Assembly: GCF_000317555.1 (NCBI RefSeq)
Contig: NC_019745.1
Span: 5,367,449 to 5,431,448, forward strand
DNA: 64,000 bases
Direction: 5' to 3'
Origin: Gloeocapsa sp. PCC 7428
Lineage (GTDB): Bacteria > Cyanobacteriota > Cyanobacteriia > Cyanobacteriales > Chroococcidiopsidaceae
How positions within the stretch are numbered: position 1 is the stretch's first letter; each line of letters opens with the position of its first letter. A model generated the notes under the pieces. That model did no database searches. It was not told the DNA's origin and saw only the letters and a program-made list of their open reading frames with translations. The position numbers and the translations under genes were made by a program. Positions 16,691 through 24,811 of this stretch are shown piece after piece.

Positions 16691-17710
16691 ATGAAAAAAG
16701 TAACAGTCATTATTCCGGTGTACAAAGTCGAGAAGTATATCGCTACAGCAGTAGCATCGGTGGTAGCACAAACATATCAAAACTGGGAATTGTTAATAGT
16801 CGATGATGGTTCGCCGGATGCGAGTGTGGCGATTTGTCAGCAGTTTAACGATCCGAGAATTAAGATTATTCACCAAGCAAATTGTGGTGTATCCGCAGCG
16901 CGCAATACTGGTATTCGTCATGCGCAAGGTGAAATTATTGCGTTTTTAGATGGCGATGATCTGTGGCTACCACAAAAGCTAGAAAAACATTTGGCGCATC
17001 TGGAATCTTCCCCCAGTGTAGGTGTGAGCTTTAGTCGTTCCGCTTTTATTGGTGAATCGGGAACACGTTTAGGAATTTATCAGCTATCGAAGCTGAAGGC
17101 GATCGCACCATCGTACATACTTTATCGCAATCCCATCGGCAACGGCTCGGCTCCGGTCATTCGGCGTGAAGTTTTAGAAGCGATTAAATATTCAGATGCT
17201 CAAAATGACTGCTATTTTGACGAGCAACTGCATCATATCGAGGATATTGAATGTTGGCTGCGCATTGCAATTCAAACTTCTTGGCAAATTGAGGGCATTG
17301 CTGAAGCTCTCACATTGTATCGTGTCAATTCAACAGGAGCTTCTACCAATGAATTGCAACAACTAGAGTCGTTAGAAAAGGTACTCGCAAAAACTCGTAC
17401 TTATGCCCCTGAACTGATTGCACGATGGGAACGCCCCGCGAAGGCTTATCAATTAAGATTTTTAGCTCGTAGATCAATCCGCGAACAAGCTACATCAAAA
17501 GCTGTACAACTTGTGCATCAAGCTATAGCAACTCATTGGCGGATCTTATTTGAAGAACCACGCCGAACACTTTTAACTTTAGCTGCTGCTTATTCGCTGT
17601 TGCTTCTACCTAACTCAATCCACAAAAAAATAGAAGCGATTGCTTTAAAAATGACAGGAAACAGCCAAAAACGCCGCATTCATCAAGAGCAATCTAGACA
17701 ATTGGCATAG
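16691..17710 (+). CDS. Family 2 glycosyltransferase, first of a tandem pair
   Basis: A 339-residue GT-A fold glycosyltransferase. It has VIIPVYKVEKYIATAV at the N-terminus, LIVDDGSPD with the nucleotide-binding Asp near residue 38, SAARNTGIRHAQGEIIAFLD with the DGDD metal motif near residue 97, and a later HHIEDIECWLRIA acid/base segment. The C-terminal 90 residues are helical and include a hydrophobic stretch LLTLAAAYSLLLLP, perhaps membrane-contacting. It transfers sugar from a nucleotide donor, likely to polysaccharide. The usually conserved Arg in NRGVSAARN is Cys here (QANCGVSAARN), differing from the next gene by one base. A GH5-like gene follows the pair. Confidence 0.88.
   Translation: MKKVTVIIPVYKVEKYIATAVASVVAQTYQNWELLIVDDGSPDASVAICQQFNDPRIKIIHQANCGVSAARNTGIRHAQGEIIAFLDGDDLWLPQKLEKHLAHLESSPSVGVSFSRSAFIGESGTRLGIYQLSKLKAIAPSYILYRNPIGNGSAPVIRREVLEAIKYSDAQNDCYFDEQLHHIEDIECWLRIAIQTSWQIEGIAEALTLYRVNSTGASTNELQQLESLEKVLAKTRTYAPELIARWERPAKAYQLRFLARRSIREQATSKAVQLVHQAIATHWRILFEEPRRTLLTLAAAYSLLLLPNSIHKKIEAIALKMTGNSQKRRIHQEQSRQLA
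16716..17060 (+). repeat. Near-identical direct duplication, copy 1 (glycosyltransferase 5' region)
   Basis: This stretch of 345 bases matches 17745-18089 with only three differences seen by eye (T/C near 16890, T/C and G/A near the 3' end). Flanking gene parts are far more diverged. Shorter matching islands occur later in both genes. Confidence 0.85.
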
Positions 17711-17719
17711 TATCTGAAA

Positions 17720-18718
17720 ATGAAAAAAGTAACAGCGATCGTACCGGTGTACAAAGTCGAGAAGTATATCGCTACAGCAGTAGCATCGGTGGTAGCACAA
17801 ACATATCAAAACTGGGAATTGTTAATAGTCGATGATGGTTCGCCGGATGCGAGTGTGGCGATTTGTCAGCAGTTTAACGATCCGAGAATTAAGATTATTC
17901 ACCAAGCAAATCGTGGTGTATCCGCAGCGCGCAATACTGGTATTCGTCATGCGCAAGGTGAAATTATTGCGTTTTTAGATGGCGATGATCTGTGGCTACC
18001 ACAAAAGCTAGAAAAACATTTGGCGCATCTGGAATCTTCCCCCAGTGTAGGTGTGAGCTTTAGCCGTTCCGCTTTTATTGATGAATCGGGCAATTTACTC
18101 GGTACGTTTATGATGCCCAAACTCAAAAATATTACGCCGTCGTATCTCTTGCTCGATAGTGTTGTTGGGAACGGTTCGGCGGCTGTCATGCGGCGAGAAG
18201 TGATAGAAGATAGTGCGATGCAGGGTTGTTATTTCGACGAGCAATTGCATCATGCTGAGGATTTAGAATATTGGCTGCGCATTGCAATTCAAACTTCTTG
18301 GCAAATTGAGGGAATTCCTGAAGCGCTTACGTTGTATCGAGTGAATCCTCAAGGGGCTTCGCAAAATTTATTCAAGCAGTTTGAGTCATTAGAAAAGGTT
18401 CTCGCAAAAACTCGTACTTATGCCCCTGAACTCGTTGCACAGTGCGATCGCCCCGCGAAGGCTTATCAACTCAAGTCGCTGGCGCGAAGTGCGATTCGGA
18501 TGCACTCGGGAACAGTCGCGGTAAATTTGATGCATCAAGCTTTGGTTACTCATTGGAGTATTTGGAAAGAACCTCGTCGTACGCTGATGACTTTAGTTGC
18601 TGCGTATTTGTTGTGGTTTCTACCGCAATCTTTTTATCACCAGATTGAAACTATTGCGCAACGCATGATCGGAACTGTGCAAAAATACCGCATTCGACAC
18701 GCGAGACAATCTATATAA
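17720..18718 (+). CDS. Family 2 glycosyltransferase, second of a tandem pair
   Basis: 332 residues, paralogue of the gene ending 9 bases upstream. The first 123 residues are nearly identical to it (VPVYKVEKYIATAV, LIVDDGSPD, FLDGDD), with the normal Arg in NRGVSAARN. After residue 123 the two proteins diverge strongly apart from EYWLRIAIQTSWQIEG and ESLEKVLAKTRTYAPEL. The catalytic-side motif HHAEDLEYW is intact. The divergent middle probably sets acceptor choice, so the two enzymes may add different sugars or use different acceptors. It is probably cotranscribed with its twin and the downstream GH5-like gene. Confidence 0.88.
   Translation: MKKVTAIVPVYKVEKYIATAVASVVAQTYQNWELLIVDDGSPDASVAICQQFNDPRIKIIHQANRGVSAARNTGIRHAQGEIIAFLDGDDLWLPQKLEKHLAHLESSPSVGVSFSRSAFIDESGNLLGTFMMPKLKNITPSYLLLDSVVGNGSAAVMRREVIEDSAMQGCYFDEQLHHAEDLEYWLRIAIQTSWQIEGIPEALTLYRVNPQGASQNLFKQFESLEKVLAKTRTYAPELVAQCDRPAKAYQLKSLARSAIRMHSGTVAVNLMHQALVTHWSIWKEPRRTLMTLVAAYLLWFLPQSFYHQIETIAQRMIGTVQKYRIRHARQSI
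17745..18089 (+). repeat. Near-identical direct duplication, copy 2 (glycosyltransferase 5' region)
   Basis: Partner of 16716-17060, in the same orientation about 1.03 kb downstream. The sharp edges, inside codons of otherwise divergent paralogues, point to gene conversion rather than simple duplication. Confidence 0.85.
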
Positions 18719-18727
18719 ATAAATTCT

Positions 18728-19852
18728 ATGCAATATACTCGTTCTTGCTCTCGCTCTCATTTTATCCGGTTTGGTCTACTCGCAATGGCTTCTGGGCTAA
18801 CAGGTATTGCGTGCGATCGCCTGCAAGCCGCATCACCTACCACAGTTAAACCCAGCCGATTGCAGACTTTAGCCAAAGGTTTTAATCTCGGACACTGGCA
18901 ACGACACAACCTCGCTGATGGATACTATACATTAGCAACATTGCAGCAGTACAAGCGCTTGGGATTGACTTACACGCGCCTACCTGTTGTTTTATCAACA
19001 TTTTTCGATAACAAGAATCCTGGTGTTTTAAAGACTGATTCGCTAGCGACTCTCGATGCGATCGTGCGGCTTCACGCGCAAGTAGGGCTGGGAATCATTT
19101 TAGCGCCGTTTAATCATCCCAAATCGCTGTATTCCGATCCTGCTGTACTCGCTAAGTTTGTTGCGTTCTTTAAAGCTTTTGCAACTCATATGCGCAGCAG
19201 CGATCCCGAAAAGGTGTTTTTGGAAGTGATGAACGAACCAAATGCAGAAACACCTCAAGCTTGGGATCGGGTGCAAATCGAGTTAATCAAAGCTATGCGC
19301 ACAGGCGCACCCCACCACACAATTATTGCCAGTTCCAATGTGAGTGCGACTGCAAACGATTGGAACAACGCGCGATCGCTTCCTTTGACTCGCATTGTTG
19401 CAGATAAAAATGTCGTGTATAACTTCCACTTTTACGAACCATTTGTTTTCACCCACCAAGGCGCTTCCTGGGGATGGCGTGCTACACAATTTATGAAAAA
19501 TATCCCCTATCCTGCAACTCTTGCGACAATAACTCTTCCACTGAGCAAAATTCAAGACACTGAGGCGAAAAACGCAGTAGAGCATTACGCTCAACAACAA
19601 TGGGATCGAGATAAACTGATAACACTCTTATCTCCGATCGCCAATTGGGCAAGAACCAACAACGTTGCAGTTTTATGCAATGAATTTGGTGCGATTCCTT
19701 GGACAGTTCCGCGCGGTTCGCTACTACGCTATCTCAAAGATGTGCGACAAGTATTGGAATCTATGGGGATCGGTTGGGGACAGTGGTTTGAGCTAGATGT
19801 GCATGATGCAGAAGTCATGCAAGCACTTGGGTTAAAACCAATTCGTCATTAA
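18728..19852 (+). CDS. Exported glycoside hydrolase family 5-like (cellulase-like) protein
   Basis: 374 residues. The N-terminus has basic residues and a hydrophobic core (FIRFGLLAMASGLTGIAC), either a lipoprotein signal with Cys near residue 29 or a signal peptide cleaved after LQAA. The mature part has the GH5 layout: KGFNLGHW, RLGLTYTRLPV, the acid/base Glu in VFLEVMNEPNAE near residue 163, the YNFHFYEPF tyrosine-histidine segment and the nucleophile Glu in LCNEFGAIPW near residue 315. It should hydrolyse a beta-glucan outside the cytoplasm, possibly trimming the polymer made with the two glycosyltransferases upstream. The exact substrate is not determined. Confidence 0.85.
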   Translation: MQYTRSCSRSHFIRFGLLAMASGLTGIACDRLQAASPTTVKPSRLQTLAKGFNLGHWQRHNLADGYYTLATLQQYKRLGLTYTRLPVVLSTFFDNKNPGVLKTDSLATLDAIVRLHAQVGLGIILAPFNHPKSLYSDPAVLAKFVAFFKAFATHMRSSDPEKVFLEVMNEPNAETPQAWDRVQIELIKAMRTGAPHHTIIASSNVSATANDWNNARSLPLTRIVADKNVVYNFHFYEPFVFTHQGASWGWRATQFMKNIPYPATLATITLPLSKIQDTEAKNAVEHYAQQQWDRDKLITLLSPIANWARTNNVAVLCNEFGAIPWTVPRGSLLRYLKDVRQVLESMGIGWGQWFELDVHDAEVMQALGLKPIRH

Positions 19853-20115
19853 AGTTACACGCATATCACACGTAAAATCTACACATCTACTTAGTTATTT
19901 GAATGCAGTTGTCGTGAATCTGTGGAAAAATTTGAGAAGCTAGCCAAGTAGCTTTTGGGTGCAGCTACTCAGTTACAATTCATCTCTACGCAGCTAATTC
20001 GTCAAAATTGCGATCGCAACTGCTTAAAGTCTACTTCTGTCACATTCGTTTCAAGTAACTCCGATTTCATTCGGAGCGTAAACGCTTTTAAACTTTTAAC
20101 TACATAAGCAATACA

Positions 20116-21258
20116 ATGTCTCGCTACAAGTTTACCCAAATCAGTCAAATTAGTACTTCCCATAGTGTATTTAGAGCCTCTGCTATCAACGACAAAGGAA
20201 CCGTAGCTTTTGAAGGTTTTGTCGATCGGACTCTTCCACCAAACGGAATTTTTACCGGTTCGGGAGGCGGAAATACAACAATTGTTGATGGTAGCCCTAT
20301 TAATCACATTTTCTTTAGTCCTACTATCAACAACAGCAACACAAAGTCATTCATTGGTGTTTTTTATAGTCCAGACTACGCCCAATCTTATACAGGGGTT
20401 TTTACCGAGAATAATGGAAAGATTACTACTATTGTTGATAGTAATCGTGAATTTGGATACTTTAGTCACGCCAAATTGAACGATCAAGGGGCAATAGTTT
20501 TTAATGCCCTTCTAGATACAACAGAAGCGGGAATTTTTGTTAATCAAAATGGTAAAACAACAACGATTGCTTCCAGCCGCGATCGCTTTAGTAACTTTAA
20601 TGCTGGCTTTAGAACCGTAGGAACTGATGGTCCTGCTAGTGCTTTTAGTGTACCATCGATTAATGATGCTGGCACGGTTGCGTTTCACGCTACTTTGGAT
20701 ACAGGAGCAACTGGAATCTTTCTTGGTAGAGGTAAAGGAACTGTTAAAGTTGCTGACAGTACTGGTAGATTTAGATCCTTCAGTTCACCAGCTATTAATA
20801 ATAATGGCACGGTTGCCTTTTTAGCTCAGTTAAATAATGGCAAGCACGGTATCTTTAAAAAGAGACGAGATCGAGAAGTAGAAACGTATATTGACGATAG
20901 TGGTCCTTTTAGTTTTTTTCAATCAATTCCTGCGCTTAACGATCAAGGTCAAATCGCCTTTTTAGCTTATCTTCATGCGGGAGGTGGTAGTGGTATTTAT
21001 ACAGGAAAAAACCCTGTAACTAACAAAGTTATTGCTGTTGGCGATCCTCTTGCTAATTCTAAAGTAGTGGATCTGGTGATTGATGGACGCGGATTGAACA
21101 ATACTGGTCAAGTGACATTTGAAGCGCTGCTAGAAAATGGTCAAACCGCAGTTTTCCGTGCCGATCCCGTTTCTAATGCTAATGTTGGGGGTGTTTCAGT
21201 ATTGACTTTAAGTATGTTTGCTGTACTAGGTTTGTGTTGGTGTAGGCGAAATAAGTAG
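20116..21258 (+). CDS. Repeat protein (DUF7453-like) with C-terminal membrane anchor
   Basis: 380 residues of repeats of about 45-60 residues, each with an AINDKGTVAFEG-type motif followed by GIFTG and TTIVD segments; at least six units are visible (for example SINDAGTVAFHATLD, AINNNGTVAFLAQL). The C-terminus is one hydrophobic helix followed by WCRRNK, like a sortase/exosortase-type anchor, but no PEP motif precedes it. No N-terminal signal peptide is seen and no better upstream start was found, which is odd for a protein with such a tail. It is likely a surface or extracellular beta-propeller-like protein of unknown function. Confidence 0.65.
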   Translation: MSRYKFTQISQISTSHSVFRASAINDKGTVAFEGFVDRTLPPNGIFTGSGGGNTTIVDGSPINHIFFSPTINNSNTKSFIGVFYSPDYAQSYTGVFTENNGKITTIVDSNREFGYFSHAKLNDQGAIVFNALLDTTEAGIFVNQNGKTTTIASSRDRFSNFNAGFRTVGTDGPASAFSVPSINDAGTVAFHATLDTGATGIFLGRGKGTVKVADSTGRFRSFSSPAINNNGTVAFLAQLNNGKHGIFKKRRDREVETYIDDSGPFSFFQSIPALNDQGQIAFLAYLHAGGGSGIYTGKNPVTNKVIAVGDPLANSKVVDLVIDGRGLNNTGQVTFEALLENGQTAVFRADPVSNANVGGVSVLTLSMFAVLGLCWCRRNK

Positions 21259-21648
21259 TGTTATTAAACGAAGGTGCTGGAACAAAAAGCAGCGTTAAAA
21301 ATTGACCTCGACGAGCGAGTTAAGTTAGTAATAAACACTTGAAAAAAATCTTAGCCTATGCATTTGTACGACGATTTTTTTCACGCTCAAAAAGTTATTA
21401 CAGCCATTTGGCATTAAGAAATACTCTACAAACAGGAGTAACTACCTGAATCAAATGAGCTAGACAAGAGAAAAACTCAGAGGATTGAACGGAACATCTA
21501 AATTCGAGATTTAGAAAGATAATATGTTTTTCTAAGTCTCAAAAAATGCCTGAACCAATTGTTAGACAATTTTAACCACTACGATTTTGGTTGAAATATC
21601 TAACAACAACTTGATCGCACCACCCTCAAAGTAAGTGGAAAGAGAAAG
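21259..21648. other. Intergenic region with a possible weak terminator
   Basis: 390 bases. An A/T-rich inverted repeat (AAAAAAATC at 21342-21350 against GATTTTTTT at 21373-21381) could form a hairpin ending in a T run. It is weak because the stem is nearly all A-T. Nothing else is recognised. Confidence 0.35.
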
Positions 21649-22980
21649 ATGTTTCAAAGAAAAAATTTCTGGGTTGTAGGAATATTTTGGATAGCTTTAC
21701 ATCTTCTATTAACCCTTTCTCCGTTGTTGATTCTGTTGATTCAGCCAGCGCCAAGTGGGAGGGGTTTTTGGATTGAGTTTTCTGCGGCTTTTGGATATGT
21801 AGGCTTGGCAATGATGATGCTGCAATTTGCACTGACAGCGCGTTTTGATGCGATCGCGGCTCCTTACGGTATTGATATTGTTCTGCAATACCATCGCTAT
21901 ATTACCCAAGTCGCATTTGCTTTGATCCTTGCTCATCCCATCATTTTATTTTTTCACGATCGTCAATACCTACAAGCGCTCAACTTTTTTGCGGCTCCTT
22001 GGCGAGCAAAATTCGCCATTCTTTCGACGATCGCTTTAATATTACTTGTTGTCACTTCGGTATGGCGACAGAAACTCAAGCTCAACTATGAAGTGTGGCG
22101 CACCAGTCACGGAATTTTTGCTGTAACTGCGGTAGGGTTAGGGCTAGCTCATGCTTTTGGCGTGAACTACTATCTTGTACTTCCTTGGAAAGCTTTGCTG
22201 TGGACGCTGCTAGCGTTTGTGGCGTTTGGTTCATTGATTTATGTCCGTTTGCTCAAGCCGTGGTTGATGATGCAAAAACCCTATCGGGTAGAAACTGTGG
22301 TTCCACAACGAGGTAACGCTTGGACACTCGTACTGCGTCCGCAGGGACATGAAGGTATTCGTTTTTCTCCAGGACAATTTGCTTGGTTAACGCTCGATCG
22401 CTCTCCTTATCACATTCAAGAGCATCCGTTTTCGTTTTCTTCTAACGGCGATCGCACCGATCAAGTCGCACTCACAATCAAAGCCGTTGGTGATTTTACA
22501 AACAAAATTAAACACATTCAACCAGGGACAAAAGCTTTTCTTGATGGTCCCCACGGCGCTTTTACTCCGGATCAGTTCAGCTTCACTGGCTTAGTTCTCA
22601 TCGCCAACGGTGTAGGTGTCACACCAATGTTTAGCATTCTCGTTACCTTTGCTCAACGCGGCGATCGCCGACCAATTCACTTAATTTACGCCAATGCTTC
22701 CTGGGAGAATGTGGCTTTCCGCGAAGAATTAGAATATCTCAACAAGCAATTAGAGAGCTTGAGTGTAACTCATGTAATCAAAAAGCCTCCTGAAAATTGG
22801 GCGGGAGAGTCGGGCTATATCAACAAAGAACTGCTAGCACGACATATTCCAAGCGATCGCGAAGGCTGGCGCTATTTTCTTTGTGGTTCGCCCCGCTTTT
22901 TAGCTGAAGTCGAAAAAGCCTTACACGAGCTAGAAGTTCCCGCTAAATATATCCACATAGAACACTTCAATCTTGTTTGA
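21649..22980 (+). CDS. Ferric reductase-like flavocytochrome (NOX/FRE superfamily)
   Basis: 443 residues. The N-terminal 200 residues have about six membrane helices with heme-ligand histidine pairs: YHRYITQVAFALILAHPI (about residues 81-98) and SHGIFAVTAVGLGLAHAFG (about 154-172). The cytosolic half is a ferredoxin-NADP-reductase-like module with the FAD motif HPFSFSS near residue 261, GPHGAF near residue 301, the NAD(P) motif IANGVGVTPM near residue 319 and LCGSPRF near the end. It would pass electrons from NAD(P)H through FAD and two hemes across the membrane to iron, oxygen or another acceptor. The acceptor is not predictable. A tiny membrane ORF follows. Confidence 0.85.
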   Translation: MFQRKNFWVVGIFWIALHLLLTLSPLLILLIQPAPSGRGFWIEFSAAFGYVGLAMMMLQFALTARFDAIAAPYGIDIVLQYHRYITQVAFALILAHPIILFFHDRQYLQALNFFAAPWRAKFAILSTIALILLVVTSVWRQKLKLNYEVWRTSHGIFAVTAVGLGLAHAFGVNYYLVLPWKALLWTLLAFVAFGSLIYVRLLKPWLMMQKPYRVETVVPQRGNAWTLVLRPQGHEGIRFSPGQFAWLTLDRSPYHIQEHPFSFSSNGDRTDQVALTIKAVGDFTNKIKHIQPGTKAFLDGPHGAFTPDQFSFTGLVLIANGVGVTPMFSILVTFAQRGDRRPIHLIYANASWENVAFREELEYLNKQLESLSVTHVIKKPPENWAGESGYINKELLARHIPSDREGWRYFLCGSPRFLAEVEKALHELEVPAKYIHIEHFNLV

Positions 22981-23001
22981 TGGAGGTAACAACTAAGAAT
23001 T

Positions 23002-23139
23002 ATGCGTTTCAACATCATGATTGAAGTCGTAGTATTTGTCTCCGTTGTCCTCGTGCTGACATCAGCTTTATTCGCTTACATCCAAAGACATCCAGTCAAG
23101 CCAAGCATTGATTCTGATTTAGTTGCACCTACTCAGTAA
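23002..23139 (+). CDS. Small single-helix membrane protein (45 aa)
   Basis: A short ORF beginning 21 bases after the flavocytochrome stop. The protein has one hydrophobic helix (about residues 6-26, MIEVVVFVSVVLVLTSALFA) and a short polar tail. A GGAGG lies 15 bases before the ATG, longer than ideal spacing. Position and clear membrane-helix pattern favour a real gene, perhaps an accessory subunit of the flavocytochrome. It matches no family I recognise. Confidence 0.5.
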   Translation: MRFNIMIEVVVFVSVVLVLTSALFAYIQRHPVKPSIDSDLVAPTQ

Positions 23140-23581
23140 TTAACATCTTCGCCGCTAATCGCAGAAATAGAAAACCCCAAACTTGCGCGCATCTTATCTT
23201 GTGAACATAAAAGAAACACAAGTTACACACTTTTACACCTTTATCGCAACTAGATTAAAGGTACAACGTGTCATAGTGAACTAAATCGAAACATTTTTGG
23301 TAGGTTGATAAATTCTTAGATCTCAGTTACGAGAATTATTGCAACGAGCAACTTAAGATTTTGCAACTTTTAGTGCAGGTGTCAAAGATAAAATCAACTC
23401 TCAAAGGACATCTAAAAAAGAATAAACTTCCCATTTGAGAGCGTCCTAAATTTGAAGTCCCCCACACATGGGGATTTAGGGGCTACTTCTCCTGAGTTAG
23501 CGTCATACCAAACTGCGGTGTCAAACACAAGCTACGACTTTACAACACAGCAGTAACATTCAGATCTACAAACCAGCTACT
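23140..23581. other. Intergenic region upstream of the DevBCA-type exporter
   Basis: 442 bases containing a copy of a short hairpin repeat at 23455-23486. It presumably includes the exporter promoter, which is not located. No other gene is evident. Confidence 0.5.
23455..23486 (+). repeat. Short hairpin repeat ending in GATTTAGGGG
   Basis: AAGTCCCCCACACATGGGG followed by ATTTAGGGG: a CCCCA/TGGGG stem with a short loop plus a conserved tail. A related copy lies at 29212-29240. Repeats of this pattern are widely dispersed in cyanobacterial genomes. Confidence 0.6.
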
Positions 23582-24781
23582 ATGTCAATCGTTACAGAGA
23601 AGCCAGGGTCAAAACAATCACGCTTCAAGCCAAATAAGTGGCGCATTCCTTTAATCCTTGCGACAACTGTTGTTGTTGGTACTGTTGCTTTCATTCGATT
23701 TCACCAAACAAATCAACCAACGCCTACAGTAGTAACTAATCCGACGCCAGTCACCCGCAATGTTGTTGCGTTAGGGCGCTTAGAACCACAAGGAGAAGTT
23801 GTCGCCCTATCTTCACCAAGTTCAGCACAAGGCGCAAGAGTTGAGCAAATCTTGGTAAAAGAAGGCGATTGGGTGAAAGCAGGTGAAACAGTAGCAATTC
23901 TAGACACGCATACCCGCCTACAAGCCGCGCTAGAAAGCGCTCAAGCCGATGTACAAGTTGCGCGTGCTGCACTCGCAAAAATCCAAGCAGGAGCGCAAAC
24001 CGGAGAAATCGAAGCCCAAAAAGCCGCGATCGCCCGTCTGGAAGCCGAACTTGCAGGACAACAAGAAACGCTTCAAGCAACAGTCGCGCGTCAAGTAGCA
24101 GCGCAGCGCAATGCTCAAAGTGACTACGAACGTTATCAACGGTTGTATCAAGAGGGTGCAATTTCTGTGCAAGAACTGGAAACAAGACGCTTAAATGCAG
24201 AAACCGCACGACAGCAAGTTAATGAAAGCCAAGCAACTCGTAACGAAACAATCGCAACTTTACAACGCCAAATCGAGGAAGCGCGAGCCAATCTCAACCG
24301 CATTACCGAAGTGCGCCCAACCGACGTGCGCGAAGCCCAAGCTCAAGTAAATCGGATGCTGGCTGCTGTTAAATTAACTCAAGCAGAATTAGCATTAAGC
24401 TATATTAAAGCTCCCATTGATGGGGAAATCATTAAAATTCACACGCGATCTGGAGAAACAATTAGCTCCGATGGAATTGCTGAACTCGCGCGGACCAATC
24501 AAATGGTTGTCGTTGCAGAAGTTCTTGAAGAAGATATTAGCAAAGTACGTACAGGTCAAACAGCGAGTATTACTAGCGAAAACCGAGCTTTTTCTGAAAA
24601 AATTCAAGGGACTGTGTCACAAGTAGGTAGACAAATCGGTAAACAAAACATTTTAGATAGCGATCCTGCTGCGGATGTTGATGCCAGAGTTGTAGAAGTC
24701 AGAATTAATTTACCCACAACAGCTAGCGAGTTAGTTTCTGGTTTTACTTACGCCAAAGTGGTTGTAGAAATTAATGTTTAA
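23582..24781 (+). CDS. devB: DevB-type membrane fusion protein of an ABC exporter
   Basis: 399 residues of HlyD/DevB type. One membrane helix lies at about 20-42. VVALGRLEPQGEVVALS near residue 60 is the DevB hallmark, followed by a biotinyl-lipoyl-like half (VKEGDWVKAGETVAILD), a long alpha-helical hairpin (about 125-245, many Gln/Ala/Glu heptads) and the second beta domain (IKAPIDGEIIKIHTRSGE). It bridges the inner-membrane ABC pump to a TolC-like outer-membrane channel. In heterocystous cyanobacteria DevBCA exports envelope glycolipids; homologues in other strains export varied lipids or metabolites. It heads a three-gene operon just upstream of the methyltransferase set. Confidence 0.9.
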   Translation: MSIVTEKPGSKQSRFKPNKWRIPLILATTVVVGTVAFIRFHQTNQPTPTVVTNPTPVTRNVVALGRLEPQGEVVALSSPSSAQGARVEQILVKEGDWVKAGETVAILDTHTRLQAALESAQADVQVARAALAKIQAGAQTGEIEAQKAAIARLEAELAGQQETLQATVARQVAAQRNAQSDYERYQRLYQEGAISVQELETRRLNAETARQQVNESQATRNETIATLQRQIEEARANLNRITEVRPTDVREAQAQVNRMLAAVKLTQAELALSYIKAPIDGEIIKIHTRSGETISSDGIAELARTNQMVVVAEVLEEDISKVRTGQTASITSENRAFSEKIQGTVSQVGRQIGKQNILDSDPAADVDARVVEVRINLPTTASELVSGFTYAKVVVEINV

Positions 24782-24811
24782 ACTGAACAATACTTATTTA
24801 ATGCCAAGAAA

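Noticed and set aside
23751..24209. Minus-strand open frame of 152 codons inside devB
   Set aside because: It is a shadow of the Gln/Ala/Glu-rich coiled-coil coding sequence, giving a Leu/Arg-rich translation with no real domain.
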